Origin: UBA4486 sp041984885
GTDB taxonomy: Bacteria; Pseudomonadota; Gammaproteobacteria; Eutrophobiales; Eutrophobiaceae
Length of the DNA: 64,000 nucleotides
Direction of reading: 5' to 3'
NCBI GenBank assembly: GCA_041984885.1
Contig: JBHIXH010000003.1
Coordinates: 1 to 64,000, forward strand
The stretch's first letter is position 1; every line of letters begins with the position of its first letter. Positions 54,449 to 63,779 of the stretch are shown here, piece by piece. The notes beneath the pieces were generated by a model. That model saw nothing but the letters and a program-made list of their open reading frames with translations, was not told the origin of the DNA and searched no databases. Made by a program: the position numbers and the translations under genes.

Positions 54449-54604
54449 ATGCGCGATAAAATCAAACTCGTTTCCAGTGCCGGCACCGGTCACTATTACA
54501 CAACGACGAAGAACAAACGTAACATGCCGGACAAAATGGAAATCAAGAAATTCGATCCGGTCGTACGCAAACACGTGATCTACAAGGAAGGCAAGATTAA
54601 ATAA
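54449..54604 (+). CDS. rpmG: 50S ribosomal protein L33
   Basis: 51 residues, MRDKIKLVSSAGTGHYYTTT followed by KNKRNMPDKMEIKKFDP. It is the Cys-free form. TAGGAG lies 6 nt before the ATG. A terminator follows. Confidence 0.97.
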   Translation: MRDKIKLVSSAGTGHYYTTTKNKRNMPDKMEIKKFDPVVRKHVIYKEGKIK

Positions 54605-54628
54605 TCCCTCTTATCAGGGGATAGAAAA

Positions 54629-54653
54629 AACCCGCTGTGACAGCGGGTTTTTT
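54629..54653 (+). terminator. Rho-independent terminator of rpmB-rpmG
   Basis: The 9-bp stem AACCCGCTG/CAGCGGGTT with a 3-nt loop (54629-54649) is followed by a T run. The A run on the left allows use from the other strand as well. Confidence 0.9.
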
Positions 54654-54672
54654 ATTGTCTTCGTTTTGATGC

Positions 54673-55857
54673 TTACGGTGCAGGCAAGGCCGGCTGCAAA
54701 CTGTAACCCCGTAACAACGCTACAAAGTCTTCCAGCGCAGCAATGCCGGACTGCTCGGCATGTCGGCACCACTGTTGCAGGTCTTTCAGGATCATTTCTT
54801 CCGTCAGTGCCGTGTCCTGCCAGAGTTGTTGCAACTTCTGCCTGAACTCATACACCGCCTTCATCGCCTCGTTTTCATTTAACAACTTTTCCAGTTGTTC
54901 TATTGTGTGCGTGTCGAGTTGCCATTGCGGTTTGTTTAACAACCGCCGCATCTTGCGCAGGGCAATACGACCGGAACGTTTTGTGCGCGAGTATTCATCA
55001 CGATAGACCTGGCGAATGACGTTACGCGTGTAATCCGACATCACATGCATGCGCGATGTCACCACGGCAGTCGCCGTATCGGCATCAATGCGATCCTTTG
55101 TCGGATCAAACAATAACCGCGGTGCCAGTTTTTTCACCCTGGCCATTCCCAGCGCTTGCAAACAGCAGATGTAAAACCAGCCTATATCAAACTCCCACCA
55201 TTTACTGGAGAACCGGGCCGAACTGGCAAACGCATGGTGATTGTTATGCATTTCCTCGCCACCGATCAAAATACCGATCGGTGTAATATTCGTTGCGGCA
55301 TCCGGCGAATCATAATTGCGGTAACCCCACCAGTGACCGAGACCATTGATCACACCCGCGGCAAAAAACGGGATCCACGCCATTTGTATTGCCCAGATCG
55401 AAACACCGATAACACCAAACAACAACACGTTGATTGCCAGCATGGCAACGATGCCACAATTCGTAAATGGCAGGTAAAAGTGTTTCTCCATCCAGTCATC
55501 CGGGGTTGCATGACCATAGTCGACAATCGTCGCGTCGTTTTCACATTCTTCACGATATAACTCCACGCCTTCCCACAGGACCTTGTTGATGCCGTGCGTT
55601 TGCGGACTGTGCGGGTCGTCGGCGGACTCCACCTGCGCATGGTGTTTGCGATGCACGGCGACCCATTCCTGTGTGCGCATGCCGGTCGTTAACCACAACC
55701 AGAAACGGAAAAAATGACTGACGACGGGGTGCAGATTGACAGCGCGATGTGCCTGACAACGGTGCAGGTAAAGCGTGACCGCAGCGATCGTGATGTGCGT
55801 GAGTGCCAGCGTAACAATAATGTAGCCCCACCAGGGCAAGACGATCAGACCGGTCAT
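54673..55857 (-). CDS. Membrane fatty acid desaturase (delta-9 type)
   Basis: 394 residues with several membrane helices and the three histidine boxes: HRCQAH, HRKHH and HNNHH. The layout is that of acyl-CoA/acyl-lipid delta-9 desaturases, but with a long cytoplasmic C-terminal extension of helical character. It introduces a double bond into acyl chains with O2 and a di-iron centre. No ferredoxin or reductase gene is adjacent. Confidence 0.92.
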   Translation of the reverse strand: MTGLIVLPWWGYIIVTLALTHITIAAVTLYLHRCQAHRAVNLHPVVSHFFRFWLWLTTGMRTQEWVAVHRKHHAQVESADDPHSPQTHGINKVLWEGVELYREECENDATIVDYGHATPDDWMEKHFYLPFTNCGIVAMLAINVLLFGVIGVSIWAIQMAWIPFFAAGVINGLGHWWGYRNYDSPDAATNITPIGILIGGEEMHNNHHAFASSARFSSKWWEFDIGWFYICCLQALGMARVKKLAPRLLFDPTKDRIDADTATAVVTSRMHVMSDYTRNVIRQVYRDEYSRTKRSGRIALRKMRRLLNKPQWQLDTHTIEQLEKLLNENEAMKAVYEFRQKLQQLWQDTALTEEMILKDLQQWCRHAEQSGIAALEDFVALLRGYSLQPALPAP

Positions 55858-55905
55858 ATTTTATCTCCTGCGAATGGTTATTTTCATTGGTTTTGAATGC
55901 AACGA

Positions 55906-56793
55906 CTATGCCGCCGCCGTCAAGACATAATACAACGCCAGCGGTAACGTAATGACGCTGAACGCATTGCCAAACAACACCATTGCTGCAACGCGAGACG
56001 GTTGTTGCCGGTAATGCTCGGCAAACATGTAGTTTAATACCGCTGGCGGCAAGGCGCCGAAAAGCAATAATGTGCCCTGCTCGACCGGCGTCAATTGTAA
56101 CCACGGCGTGACGGACAATGCCAGTGCCACCCCGATAACCGGCGATAACACGGCGACCAACAAGCCAATCCGCCACTCGGACAAGTCGGTTTCAGCCAGC
56201 CGTACACCGAGCGCAAACAACATCAACGGCACACAGATATTTCCCAGCAACCGGATAGGCTGCAGGATGACATCCGGCACAGCCACCCCGCCAAACCCCA
56301 GGCCCAGCGCCAGCATGGTCGCAATCATCATCGGGTTCGTTGCCACGCTGGCCAGGTTGAAATCACGATGCATGATCGCCGGTGCGATCGTGATGTGAAA
56401 AAAATTGCACACAATAAATACTATGACCGCCTGCGGCATCGCCTGCTGACCAAACGTTAACACGACCAGCGGCAAACCCAGGTTGCCGGCGTTACTGAAC
56501 ATTAACGGCGGACACAACACGGGCACAGGAATATTCAAATAGCGGGACAGCTGCCAGCCGATCAGGCCGGAAATGAGAATAATAAAGGCTATGCCGAAAG
56601 CAAGAGAACTGAACACGTTTTCATAACCGGATTGATCGGTCAGCACGCTGAACAACAACGCCGGCACGAACACATCCATGTTTAACCGGTTCGGTAATGT
56701 CATGTCCGGTGTGAATCGTTTGGCGTACGCCAGGCCGACCAGCACAACGGTAAAGATCGGAAAGGTAATTTCAAAAATGCGGGCGGCAATCAT
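55906..56793 (-). CDS. AEC (auxin efflux carrier) family transporter
   Basis: 295 residues with about ten hydrophobic segments and the Mem_trans pattern, including LPNRLNMDVFVPALLF and SNAGNLGLPLVV. Bacterial members export organic acids such as malate. It overlaps the hydantoinase gene by 4 nt, so the two are co-translated, and it may carry that enzyme's substrate or product. Confidence 0.88.
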   Translation of the reverse strand: MIAARIFEITFPIFTVVLVGLAYAKRFTPDMTLPNRLNMDVFVPALLFSVLTDQSGYENVFSSLAFGIAFIILISGLIGWQLSRYLNIPVPVLCPPLMFSNAGNLGLPLVVLTFGQQAMPQAVIVFIVCNFFHITIAPAIMHRDFNLASVATNPMMIATMLALGLGFGGVAVPDVILQPIRLLGNICVPLMLFALGVRLAETDLSEWRIGLLVAVLSPVIGVALALSVTPWLQLTPVEQGTLLLFGALPPAVLNYMFAEHYRQQPSRVAAMVLFGNAFSVITLPLALYYVLTAAA

Positions 56794-58787
56794 GGCGTCG
56801 CATCGCTCAATGTCAGGATCAGGTTCGCGTATTCATCCAGGCTGGCGTACCAGTTTTTGGCGACGAACGTGGTGGCGACCGGGTCAGTCACAATCAACGG
56901 CCCTGGTTGTGGCGGCTCGCCCGCAAGGCTGTACCGGGGTCGCACTGGTATCGCCTGATCGAATCCATACGCAGTTACATGTTCTGTCTCCGAACCGGTT
57001 TCAGGTTTACCCATCTTCGGCAAGTTGAGCGAAGTTGGCGCGGCATTCAGACTGACACACAGGTTCACCAGTTCGATCGGGCTTTGCAGGCGATGACCGA
57101 AACGTTGCTGGTGCAGTTCGTGAAATTGTTGTTGCATCGTCTCCGTGTCAGTCAATGGCAGGTTCAACGTTGAGCTTTGGCCGTGATAGCACAGATCGAC
57201 GCTCGTGGTGATGTCAATGCTGTCGATATTCACGTCTTCCTGTTGCAACCGTTCGATCCCGGTATCGATCAATGCCTGTCGCTGCTGCTGTAACTCCTGC
57301 CCGGTGATTCCGGCAAGCATGACAGCCAGCGTTTGTTTCAGGTAACGACCCGGACTGGTGACGATCATACCGAGCGCCGATAACACGCCGGCGCGATCCG
57401 GCACAACGGCCTGGTGCATATTCAATGCCTCTGCCAATGCACAAATATGCAGACCACCGGCGCCACCAAAGGCGAACAGGCTGAAGTCTTTCGGGTCGAT
57501 ACCACGTTGCACCGAGATCATCCGTAACGCCTGCACCATGTTTTCATTGACTACTCTTATGACCCCTTCGGCCGCGGCTGCAGCCGAATCGACACCGATA
57601 TCGGCGGCCAAGCTGTCCAAAGCGGTGTCGGCCGCCGCGACATCCAGTTGCAAACTGCCGCCGAGCCTGGCCTGAGGCGGAATCCGCCCGAGCACCAGGT
57701 TGGCATCGGTAACCGTCGCCGCTTGACCACACTGACCATAGCATGCCGGTCCCGGTACCGAGGCGGCCGATTCCGGTCCGACGTGGAGTTTACCGCCGGC
57801 ATCGACATGGGCGATGGAACCGCCGCCGGCCCCGATCGTTTCCATTTCGACCATCGGTACGCCAACCGGATAGCGGCCGATACGACCGCGACCCATGATG
57901 TTAATGCCACCGTTGATCATGGCGACATCGGTCGAGGTCCCGCCCATGTCAAACGTCAGTAATTGTCTCCGCCCGATGGTTTCGCCAATGAACTTCGCTG
58001 CGGCCAGTCCACCGGCCGGGCCGGACAACAACAGGTGCACCGCCTCGGTGCCGGCTTGCCCGGTATCGCAGGTCTGGCCGGAACTGCGCATCACACTGAC
58101 GCGTGCCGGTTTAACGGCCGCGCTCAGGCGCTGCAGATAACCTTGCACCAGTGGACCGACGGACGCATTCAACCAGGTGGCAATGCCACGTTCGTATTCG
58201 CGGTATTCCGGCAAGACACGATGGGAACAGGAAACAAAAAAATCGTTTTCCAGTGCCGCGGCAATCTGTTGCTCGTCGTCGCTGCTGACAAACGAAAATA
58301 ATAAATTGATTGCGACCGCTTCCACCTGTCGTTGTAACAGGGTTTCACGCAGCCGGGAGATGTCTGCCGATTTTAACGGCTGAATGATGACGCCTTGCTG
58401 ATCGCGACGTACATCGATCTCGAGACACAGTTCGGCCGGCACTGGCGGTGGCAATGGCTGCGGTTGCAGGTTGTACAGTTCCGCCCGCGCCTGGCGCCCG
58501 ATCGTCAATACGTCCTTGAGACCTTTATTCGTGACATAGGCGGTTCTAACGCCACGGTTCTGTAACACCGCGTTCGTTGCCACGGTCGAACCATGAATAA
58601 TACGTAATTGCTGCAGGTCCAGTTGCATCTCGGCAATGCCCTGCAGGATCGCGCGTTCCGGTGCAGCCGGGGTTGATAGCACTTTATGTAAACGAATGTC
58701 GTCGCCATCGACATAAACAAAATCGGTGAACGTTCCGCCGGTATCGACGCCCAATAAACAAAGTTTTTGCCCGGACTTGCAACTCAC
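56790..58787 (-). CDS. Hydantoinase A/5-oxoprolinase family protein
   Basis: 665 residues of the HyuA type: an actin-like ATPase start LLGVDTGGTFTDFVY, LLSGPAGGLAAAKFIGE, TFDMGGTSTDVAMI and GGAGGLHICALAEAL. ATP-dependent opening of cyclic amides is the family reaction. The HyuB subunit that normally follows is absent; the next gene is a transporter. Substrate unknown. Confidence 0.92.
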   Translation of the reverse strand: MSCKSGQKLCLLGVDTGGTFTDFVYVDGDDIRLHKVLSTPAAPERAILQGIAEMQLDLQQLRIIHGSTVATNAVLQNRGVRTAYVTNKGLKDVLTIGRQARAELYNLQPQPLPPPVPAELCLEIDVRRDQQGVIIQPLKSADISRLRETLLQRQVEAVAINLLFSFVSSDDEQQIAAALENDFFVSCSHRVLPEYREYERGIATWLNASVGPLVQGYLQRLSAAVKPARVSVMRSSGQTCDTGQAGTEAVHLLLSGPAGGLAAAKFIGETIGRRQLLTFDMGGTSTDVAMINGGINIMGRGRIGRYPVGVPMVEMETIGAGGGSIAHVDAGGKLHVGPESAASVPGPACYGQCGQAATVTDANLVLGRIPPQARLGGSLQLDVAAADTALDSLAADIGVDSAAAAAEGVIRVVNENMVQALRMISVQRGIDPKDFSLFAFGGAGGLHICALAEALNMHQAVVPDRAGVLSALGMIVTSPGRYLKQTLAVMLAGITGQELQQQRQALIDTGIERLQQEDVNIDSIDITTSVDLCYHGQSSTLNLPLTDTETMQQQFHELHQQRFGHRLQSPIELVNLCVSLNAAPTSLNLPKMGKPETGSETEHVTAYGFDQAIPVRPRYSLAGEPPQPGPLIVTDPVATTFVAKNWYASLDEYANLILTLSDATP

Positions 58788-58813
58788 TGGCGAATCGCAA
58801 TAATAGCTGCGCG

Positions 58814-59758
58814 ATGGATAAACAAACTCTGATAGAAATCGACAACGTCAGTCGTTATTACGGCGATCATTGTGCGGTAGATCATGTCAGTTTTACGGTG
58901 CAACGTGGTGAAGTCATCGGTTTTCTCGGACCTAACGGCGCTGGCAAATCGACGACCATGCAGATCATCTGCGGCGTGCAAACGGCCAGCGAAGGCCGTG
59001 TCAGTATAGCAGGCCATGATATTTTCGATCAGGCGCGTGCAGCGAAAGGCTTTATTGGTTTCTTGCCGGAAACGCCACCACTGTACAGTGAACTGACCGT
59101 CGATGAATACCTGCATTACAGTGCGCGCCTGCGACGTTTACCGAGTAATGAAATTCAGGCTGCCGTTGAACAATGTAAACAACGTTGCGGCCTGATCCGG
59201 ACCGGCGGCCGCCTGATACGCAACCTGTCGAAAGGCTACCAGCAACGCGTCGGCATCGCGCAGGCGATCATACATTCACCGGAAGTCGTCATCCTTGATG
59301 AGCCGACGTCCGGCCTGGATCCGATCCAGATCCGCGAGATCCGACAACTCATCCGTGAGCTCGGTAACGATCACAGTGTGATCCTGTCCACGCACATATT
59401 GTCCGAAGTGCAAACCGTCTGTGATCGCGTCGTTATCATTCACCAGGGGAAGATCGTATTGGACAAACCGCTGGCCGAATTAGACCAGCAACAGGACAAC
59501 ACGCTGCTGGTCAGTTTTCGTGAAACGCCCTCGGTCGACGACTTGCGCTCCGTTGATTTTGTTACTCACGTTAATCCATTAAACGAACACGACTTTCAGC
59601 TCACATTTAACGAGCAACATCCGGTACACGATGTATTGTGTCGCGCTGCGCTCGATAATAACTGGGGGCTGCTGTCAATGACACCGCTACGCCATTCGCT
59701 TGAAGAAACGTTTCTGCAACTGACGCAACAGGATAACAACGAGGAACAGGCGGCATGA
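58814..59758 (+). CDS. ABC transporter ATP-binding protein (GldA-like)
   Basis: 314 residues with Walker A GPNGAGKST, signature LSKGYQQRV, Walker B VVILDEPTSGLDP and the C-terminal domain of ABC-2 ATPases. It begins a four-gene string with a GldF-like permease, a GldG-like protein and a DUF4340 protein. In Bacteroidetes such genes are tied to gliding, but in proteobacteria the role is unknown. Confidence 0.93.
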   Translation: MDKQTLIEIDNVSRYYGDHCAVDHVSFTVQRGEVIGFLGPNGAGKSTTMQIICGVQTASEGRVSIAGHDIFDQARAAKGFIGFLPETPPLYSELTVDEYLHYSARLRRLPSNEIQAAVEQCKQRCGLIRTGGRLIRNLSKGYQQRVGIAQAIIHSPEVVILDEPTSGLDPIQIREIRQLIRELGNDHSVILSTHILSEVQTVCDRVVIIHQGKIVLDKPLAELDQQQDNTLLVSFRETPSVDDLRSVDFVTHVNPLNEHDFQLTFNEQHPVHDVLCRAALDNNWGLLSMTPLRHSLEETFLQLTQQDNNEEQAA

Positions 59759-60501
59759 GGCTGGCGTTGTCGATCGCGAACCATGAACTGCGGCGCCTGT
59801 TCAAGTCACCATTGGCCTGGGTGATCATGGCGATCGTGCAATTCCTGCTGGCGCAGCTGTTCATCAAGTACTGGGAGATCTTTGAAACGCGTGGCGCGCA
59901 GTACAGCAATATCGGCCTGACCGAGATAGTCGTGACCAGCCTGTTTCAAAGCAGCGCGATCATTTTATTAATGGTGACACCGTTTATCACGATGCGCGGT
60001 TTCAGTGAAGAACGCCGCAACGGCACGATGCGTCTGCTGTTGTCCGCGCCGATTACAATTACCGAGATGGTGCTCGGCAAGTTTCTCAGCGTGCTCGGAT
60101 TTGTTTTATTAATCGTCGCGATGATCGCATTGATGCCACTGTCACTCGGTATCGGTACCCAGCTCGATTATTACCAGTTATTTGCCGGCGTGCTTGGGCT
60201 GATGTTGTTATGCAGTTCGTTTGTTGCGATCGGTTTGTTTATCTCGACGTTAACCCAGTCAACAACGGTCGCTGCTGTCAGCACGTTTGGCGTGTTATTC
60301 CTGTTATGGATTTTAAACCTGGCGGGCAACAGTGGCTCGGAACAGGTGGCCGCGGTTTTAACCTACCTGTCGCTGCTGACACATTATAATAACCTGCTTG
60401 ACGGCTTGTTTGATCTGTCCGATGTCGTCTACTACCTGATCATGACGTTTACGTTTCTGGTTTTGTCCATCTGGCGTCTCGACATGGAGCGTATGAACTG
60501 A
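59755..60501 (+). CDS. ABC-2 type permease (GldF-like)
   Basis: 248 residues with six predicted membrane helices and the ABC-2 motif MRGFSEERRNGTMRLLLSAPITITEMVLGKF. It overlaps the ATPase gene by 4 nt and is followed by the GldG-like gene after 1 nt, so the three form one complex. Confidence 0.92.
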   Translation: MRLALSIANHELRRLFKSPLAWVIMAIVQFLLAQLFIKYWEIFETRGAQYSNIGLTEIVVTSLFQSSAIILLMVTPFITMRGFSEERRNGTMRLLLSAPITITEMVLGKFLSVLGFVLLIVAMIALMPLSLGIGTQLDYYQLFAGVLGLMLLCSSFVAIGLFISTLTQSTTVAAVSTFGVLFLLWILNLAGNSGSEQVAAVLTYLSLLTHYNNLLDGLFDLSDVVYYLIMTFTFLVLSIWRLDMERMN

Positions 60502-60502
60502 C

Positions 60503-61879
60503 ATGCAGCTTGATAAAACCAGTCGTTTGCAGTTTCGCCTGAACAGCGCCTTCATGTTTGTCCTGTTGCTGGCCGTCGCCGTTGTGCTTGGCTGGTTCAG
60601 TAATCGCTATGATCAACAGTTCGACTGGACGGCTTCCGGTCGCCACACGATCTCGGATGCCAGCCGTGACGTGCTGCAGAAGTTCGATGGCCCGATCGAA
60701 ATCACTGCGTATGCCAGCGACAACAAGGGGCTACGCGAAATCATAAGAAACATTGTCGGTCGCTACCAGGCAGTCAAACCGGAAATCGAATTGGATTTTG
60801 TCAATCCCATCGCCGTTCCGGACGAGGTCCGCAGCCTTGGTATTACTGTTGATGGTGAGTTGATCCTGCGCTACCAGGATCGGCTTGAGCACGTCAAGAC
60901 CGACAGCGAAGAAGAATTCACCAATGCGTTACAACGCCTCGCGCGTGGTGGCGAACGCTGGCTGGCGTTTGTTGAAGGCCATGGCGAACGCAATGCACTC
61001 GGGCAGGCGAACCATGATCTCGGCAGCTGGGTAGACAACCTGACCGGACGGGGTTACCAGGCGCAACCGATCAACCTGGCCGAGGTGGACGCAGTACCGG
61101 ACAACACATCCGTACTCATCATTGCCGGGCCACAAGTCGATTACCTGCCTGGCGAGGTCGAGAAAGTCATTAATTACATCAATAACGGCGGCAACCTGTT
61201 GTGGCTGCATGATCCGGGACCGATGTATGGCCTGTTACCACTGGCAGAATCTCTCGGTGTCGAGATCTATCCCGGGACGATCATTGATTTTGTCGGTCAA
61301 TTGCTCGGCATCAATGATCCGACGATCGCGATAGCGACCGGCCCGGCGTATCAACCCCACCCGGCACTGGATGGTTTCAGCATTACCAGCCTGTTTCCCG
61401 CCGCTGCCGCCATCAATGTCAACGACAATGCCGAGTGGAACGCGGTACCGTTGATCCTGACCGGCGATCACACCTGGTCCGAGAACGGGGAGTTAATGGG
61501 CGAAGTCGAATTTGATGAATCGATTGATGACCAGGGACCGCTGAACCTGCTGGTCAGCCTGACCCGCGAAGTCGAGGTCGAGCTGGAAAACGGCGAACTG
61601 GAAACACGCAAGCAACGAATCCTGGTCAGCGGTGACGGCGACTTTTTATCGAACACGTTTCTCGGCAACAGTGGCAACCTGGATCTCGGCGTACGCCTGA
61701 TCAACTGGCTCAGCAATGACGATGAACTGATCGCGATCCCGCCGCGGGTTGCCGACGATCTGTTCCTGGAGCTGTCCAATACCAGCAAGATCATCATCAT
61801 CGCTGGCTTTCTGTTCCTGTTGCCTCTGGCGTTGTTGGTCACCGGCATGAGCGTCTGGTGGCGACGGCGCAAGTTATAA
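60503..61879 (+). CDS. GldG-like ABC accessory protein
   Basis: 458 residues: an N-terminal helix (about 13-32), a large extracytoplasmic domain starting at YDQQFDWTASGRHTISDAS, and a C-terminal helix (about 431-452) with a basic tail. The domain resembles the ABC-type auxiliary (GldG) family. It is probably a periplasmic partner of the permease. Confidence 0.88.
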   Translation: MQLDKTSRLQFRLNSAFMFVLLLAVAVVLGWFSNRYDQQFDWTASGRHTISDASRDVLQKFDGPIEITAYASDNKGLREIIRNIVGRYQAVKPEIELDFVNPIAVPDEVRSLGITVDGELILRYQDRLEHVKTDSEEEFTNALQRLARGGERWLAFVEGHGERNALGQANHDLGSWVDNLTGRGYQAQPINLAEVDAVPDNTSVLIIAGPQVDYLPGEVEKVINYINNGGNLLWLHDPGPMYGLLPLAESLGVEIYPGTIIDFVGQLLGINDPTIAIATGPAYQPHPALDGFSITSLFPAAAAINVNDNAEWNAVPLILTGDHTWSENGELMGEVEFDESIDDQGPLNLLVSLTREVEVELENGELETRKQRILVSGDGDFLSNTFLGNSGNLDLGVRLINWLSNDDELIAIPPRVADDLFLELSNTSKIIIIAGFLFLLPLALLVTGMSVWWRRRKL

Positions 61880-61883
61880 GTCG

Positions 61884-62738
61884 ATGCGACAACGATTCCT
61901 GGTCAGCCTTGCACTGTTTGTCCTGGTCGCTGCGGCGATCGCGTTCCTGTTACTGACCGAAGCAGAAACGGAGACCGAAACCGAGACGCTGATCAGTGAT
62001 CTGGATAAAGACACGATCAGCACAATAACCATTCAGCATAAAGATAACGAATCCATCGTTTTTCAACGTGATGATTCGCACTGGTTGATGCAGTCACCGT
62101 TTACGGTCGCCGCCAAAACAGAACGCATTGACGCCTTGCTGAACCTGTTGTCTTCCGGCAGTGCGGCGCAACTGGATGTGAACACGACTGACCTGCAGCG
62201 ACTGTTGCTGGCGGAACCGGAAGTAAGTGTGCAGTTCGACGAACACCTTTTCCAGTTTGGTGATATTAACCCGCTGGATAAAAAACGTTATGTCCTGTTC
62301 AACGACACCGTGCACCTCGTTCATGACAACCTGTATCCTCAGCTCACGGTCGGGCCCACATTCTTTATCGATCACAACCTGTTTCGCCCCGATGAAAAAA
62401 TTATCAGCGTGCAATATCCGCAATTTCGGTTATTAAATGAACAGGATCAATGGCGTCTTGAATCGGAGCTGAATGTCGATGATGAACAGGTGCAGTTGCT
62501 TGGCCGTACCTGGGCCACGTTAAATGCGAACACGGTACAGCAATACGAACCGCTGGAGCCGCTGTACGAATTACACGTCACGCTGACAGACGGCAGGGCG
62601 ATCACGTTTGCCGTGATCTCCGATCTGCCGGAGCTCGTACTGGCACGGGCGGATCTTGGTCTGCAATATCACATACCGGCCTACCTGTCGGAAAAACTGT
62701 TCCCGCGCGAGTCGGCCGAGGAAAGCGTCAGCGAATAA
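61884..62738 (+). CDS. DUF4340-type membrane-anchored protein
   Basis: 284 residues with an N-terminal membrane segment (about 4-24), an acidic repeat (EAETETETETL) and an extracytoplasmic domain. The position after the GldG-like gene is conserved for DUF4340 proteins. It overlaps mutM by 1 nt (TAATG). Confidence 0.82.
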   Translation: MRQRFLVSLALFVLVAAAIAFLLLTEAETETETETLISDLDKDTISTITIQHKDNESIVFQRDDSHWLMQSPFTVAAKTERIDALLNLLSSGSAAQLDVNTTDLQRLLLAEPEVSVQFDEHLFQFGDINPLDKKRYVLFNDTVHLVHDNLYPQLTVGPTFFIDHNLFRPDEKIISVQYPQFRLLNEQDQWRLESELNVDDEQVQLLGRTWATLNANTVQQYEPLEPLYELHVTLTDGRAITFAVISDLPELVLARADLGLQYHIPAYLSEKLFPRESAEESVSE

Positions 62739-63553
62739 TGCCGGAGCTGCCGGAAGTCGAAACAACGCGCCGTGGCATCGCACCGTACATAAAAGGGCAA
62801 ACCGTCTCTGAACTCCTCGTTCGCAACCGGCAACTACGCTGGCCGATTCCGCGACAATTAAACAAAACGTTAACCGGACGAACCATCCATGCCATCGAGC
62901 GGCGCGGAAAATATATCCTGTTTTATACCAGCCAGGGTTGCCTGCTGTTGCATCTCGGCATGTCCGGCAGTCTGCGCATATTAAAAGAGCCGCAAGCGCC
63001 GAACAAACACGACCACGTGGATATCCGGTTCAACAGCGGGGTTTGCTTGCGGTTTACCGATCCTCGACGCTTCGGCTCAATACACTGGACTTCGCACGAT
63101 CCATTGCAACATGCCCTGTTAAAAGACCTGGGACCGGAACCGCTCGGCAAGGACTTCAATGCCGACTACCTGTTCATCGTGTCACGCAAACGCATACAAT
63201 CGATCAAGACGTTCATCATGAACAGTCATATCGTTGTCGGTGTCGGTAACATCTATGCCAACGAGGCGCTGTTTGCCGCGCGCATCCATCCCCTGCGCAG
63301 GGCCGGCAAGTTGAGCAAACGTGAATGCAACGAACTATGCAAAGAAATTAAAACCGTACTGACATTGGCCATTGAAAAGGGCGGCACGACATTACGCGAC
63401 TTTGTTGATGGCGACGGCAAGCCCGGATACTTTCGTCATGAGTTACAGGTTTATGACAAGGCCGGCGATCCGTGCCCGGTTTGCAACAAACCGATCACGC
63501 TTAAACGGATTGGTCAACGCTCAAGTTTTTATTGCACTCGCTGCCAATCCTGA
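62738..63553 (+). CDS. mutM: Formamidopyrimidine-DNA glycosylase
   Basis: This removes 8-oxoguanine and formamidopyrimidines from DNA. It has 271 residues; the mature N-terminus PELPEVETTRRGI carries the catalytic Pro and Glu, and a C-terminal zinc finger is formed by CPVCNKP and CTRCQS. The start overlaps the stop of the DUF4340 gene. Its stop is 1 nt from the integrase remnant. Confidence 0.97.
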   Translation: MPELPEVETTRRGIAPYIKGQTVSELLVRNRQLRWPIPRQLNKTLTGRTIHAIERRGKYILFYTSQGCLLLHLGMSGSLRILKEPQAPNKHDHVDIRFNSGVCLRFTDPRRFGSIHWTSHDPLQHALLKDLGPEPLGKDFNADYLFIVSRKRIQSIKTFIMNSHIVVGVGNIYANEALFAARIHPLRRAGKLSKRECNELCKEIKTVLTLAIEKGGTTLRDFVDGDGKPGYFRHELQVYDKAGDPCPVCNKPITLKRIGQRSSFYCTRCQS

Positions 63554-63554
63554 A

Positions 63555-63779
63555 TTAAAGATTGTCGAGCGGACTTTTCACACCATTGCCACCCTTGTTT
63601 AGCACATGGGTATACACCATTTCTTCACCTGCTATATCTTTCGGGTGACGTTTGTTATGAAAAATAATATAGCGGCGTATCCACTGAGTATAAGATTGCT
63701 CTGTTTTTCTTGAGTAATGCAAAAACCGGATCTTGTTCCAGATTTGATCGAGTAATTTAGGCATGGAATCCTGACTCAT
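63555..63779 (-). pseudogene. Integron integrase (IntI) remnant with internal deletion
   Basis: A 74-residue ORF made of both ends of an integron integrase. Residues about 8-54 (KLLDQIWNKIRFLHYSRKTE, then YTQWIRRYIIFHNKRHPKDI) are the N-terminal SAM-like domain of IntI. Residues about 55-74 (VYTHVLNKGGNGVKSPLDNL) are the very C-terminus, including the catalytic Tyr. About 240 residues between them, with the Arg-His-Arg core, are missing, and the junction stays in frame. It cannot be an active recombinase. In an intact integron the attI site and cassettes would lie to the right. Confidence 0.85.
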
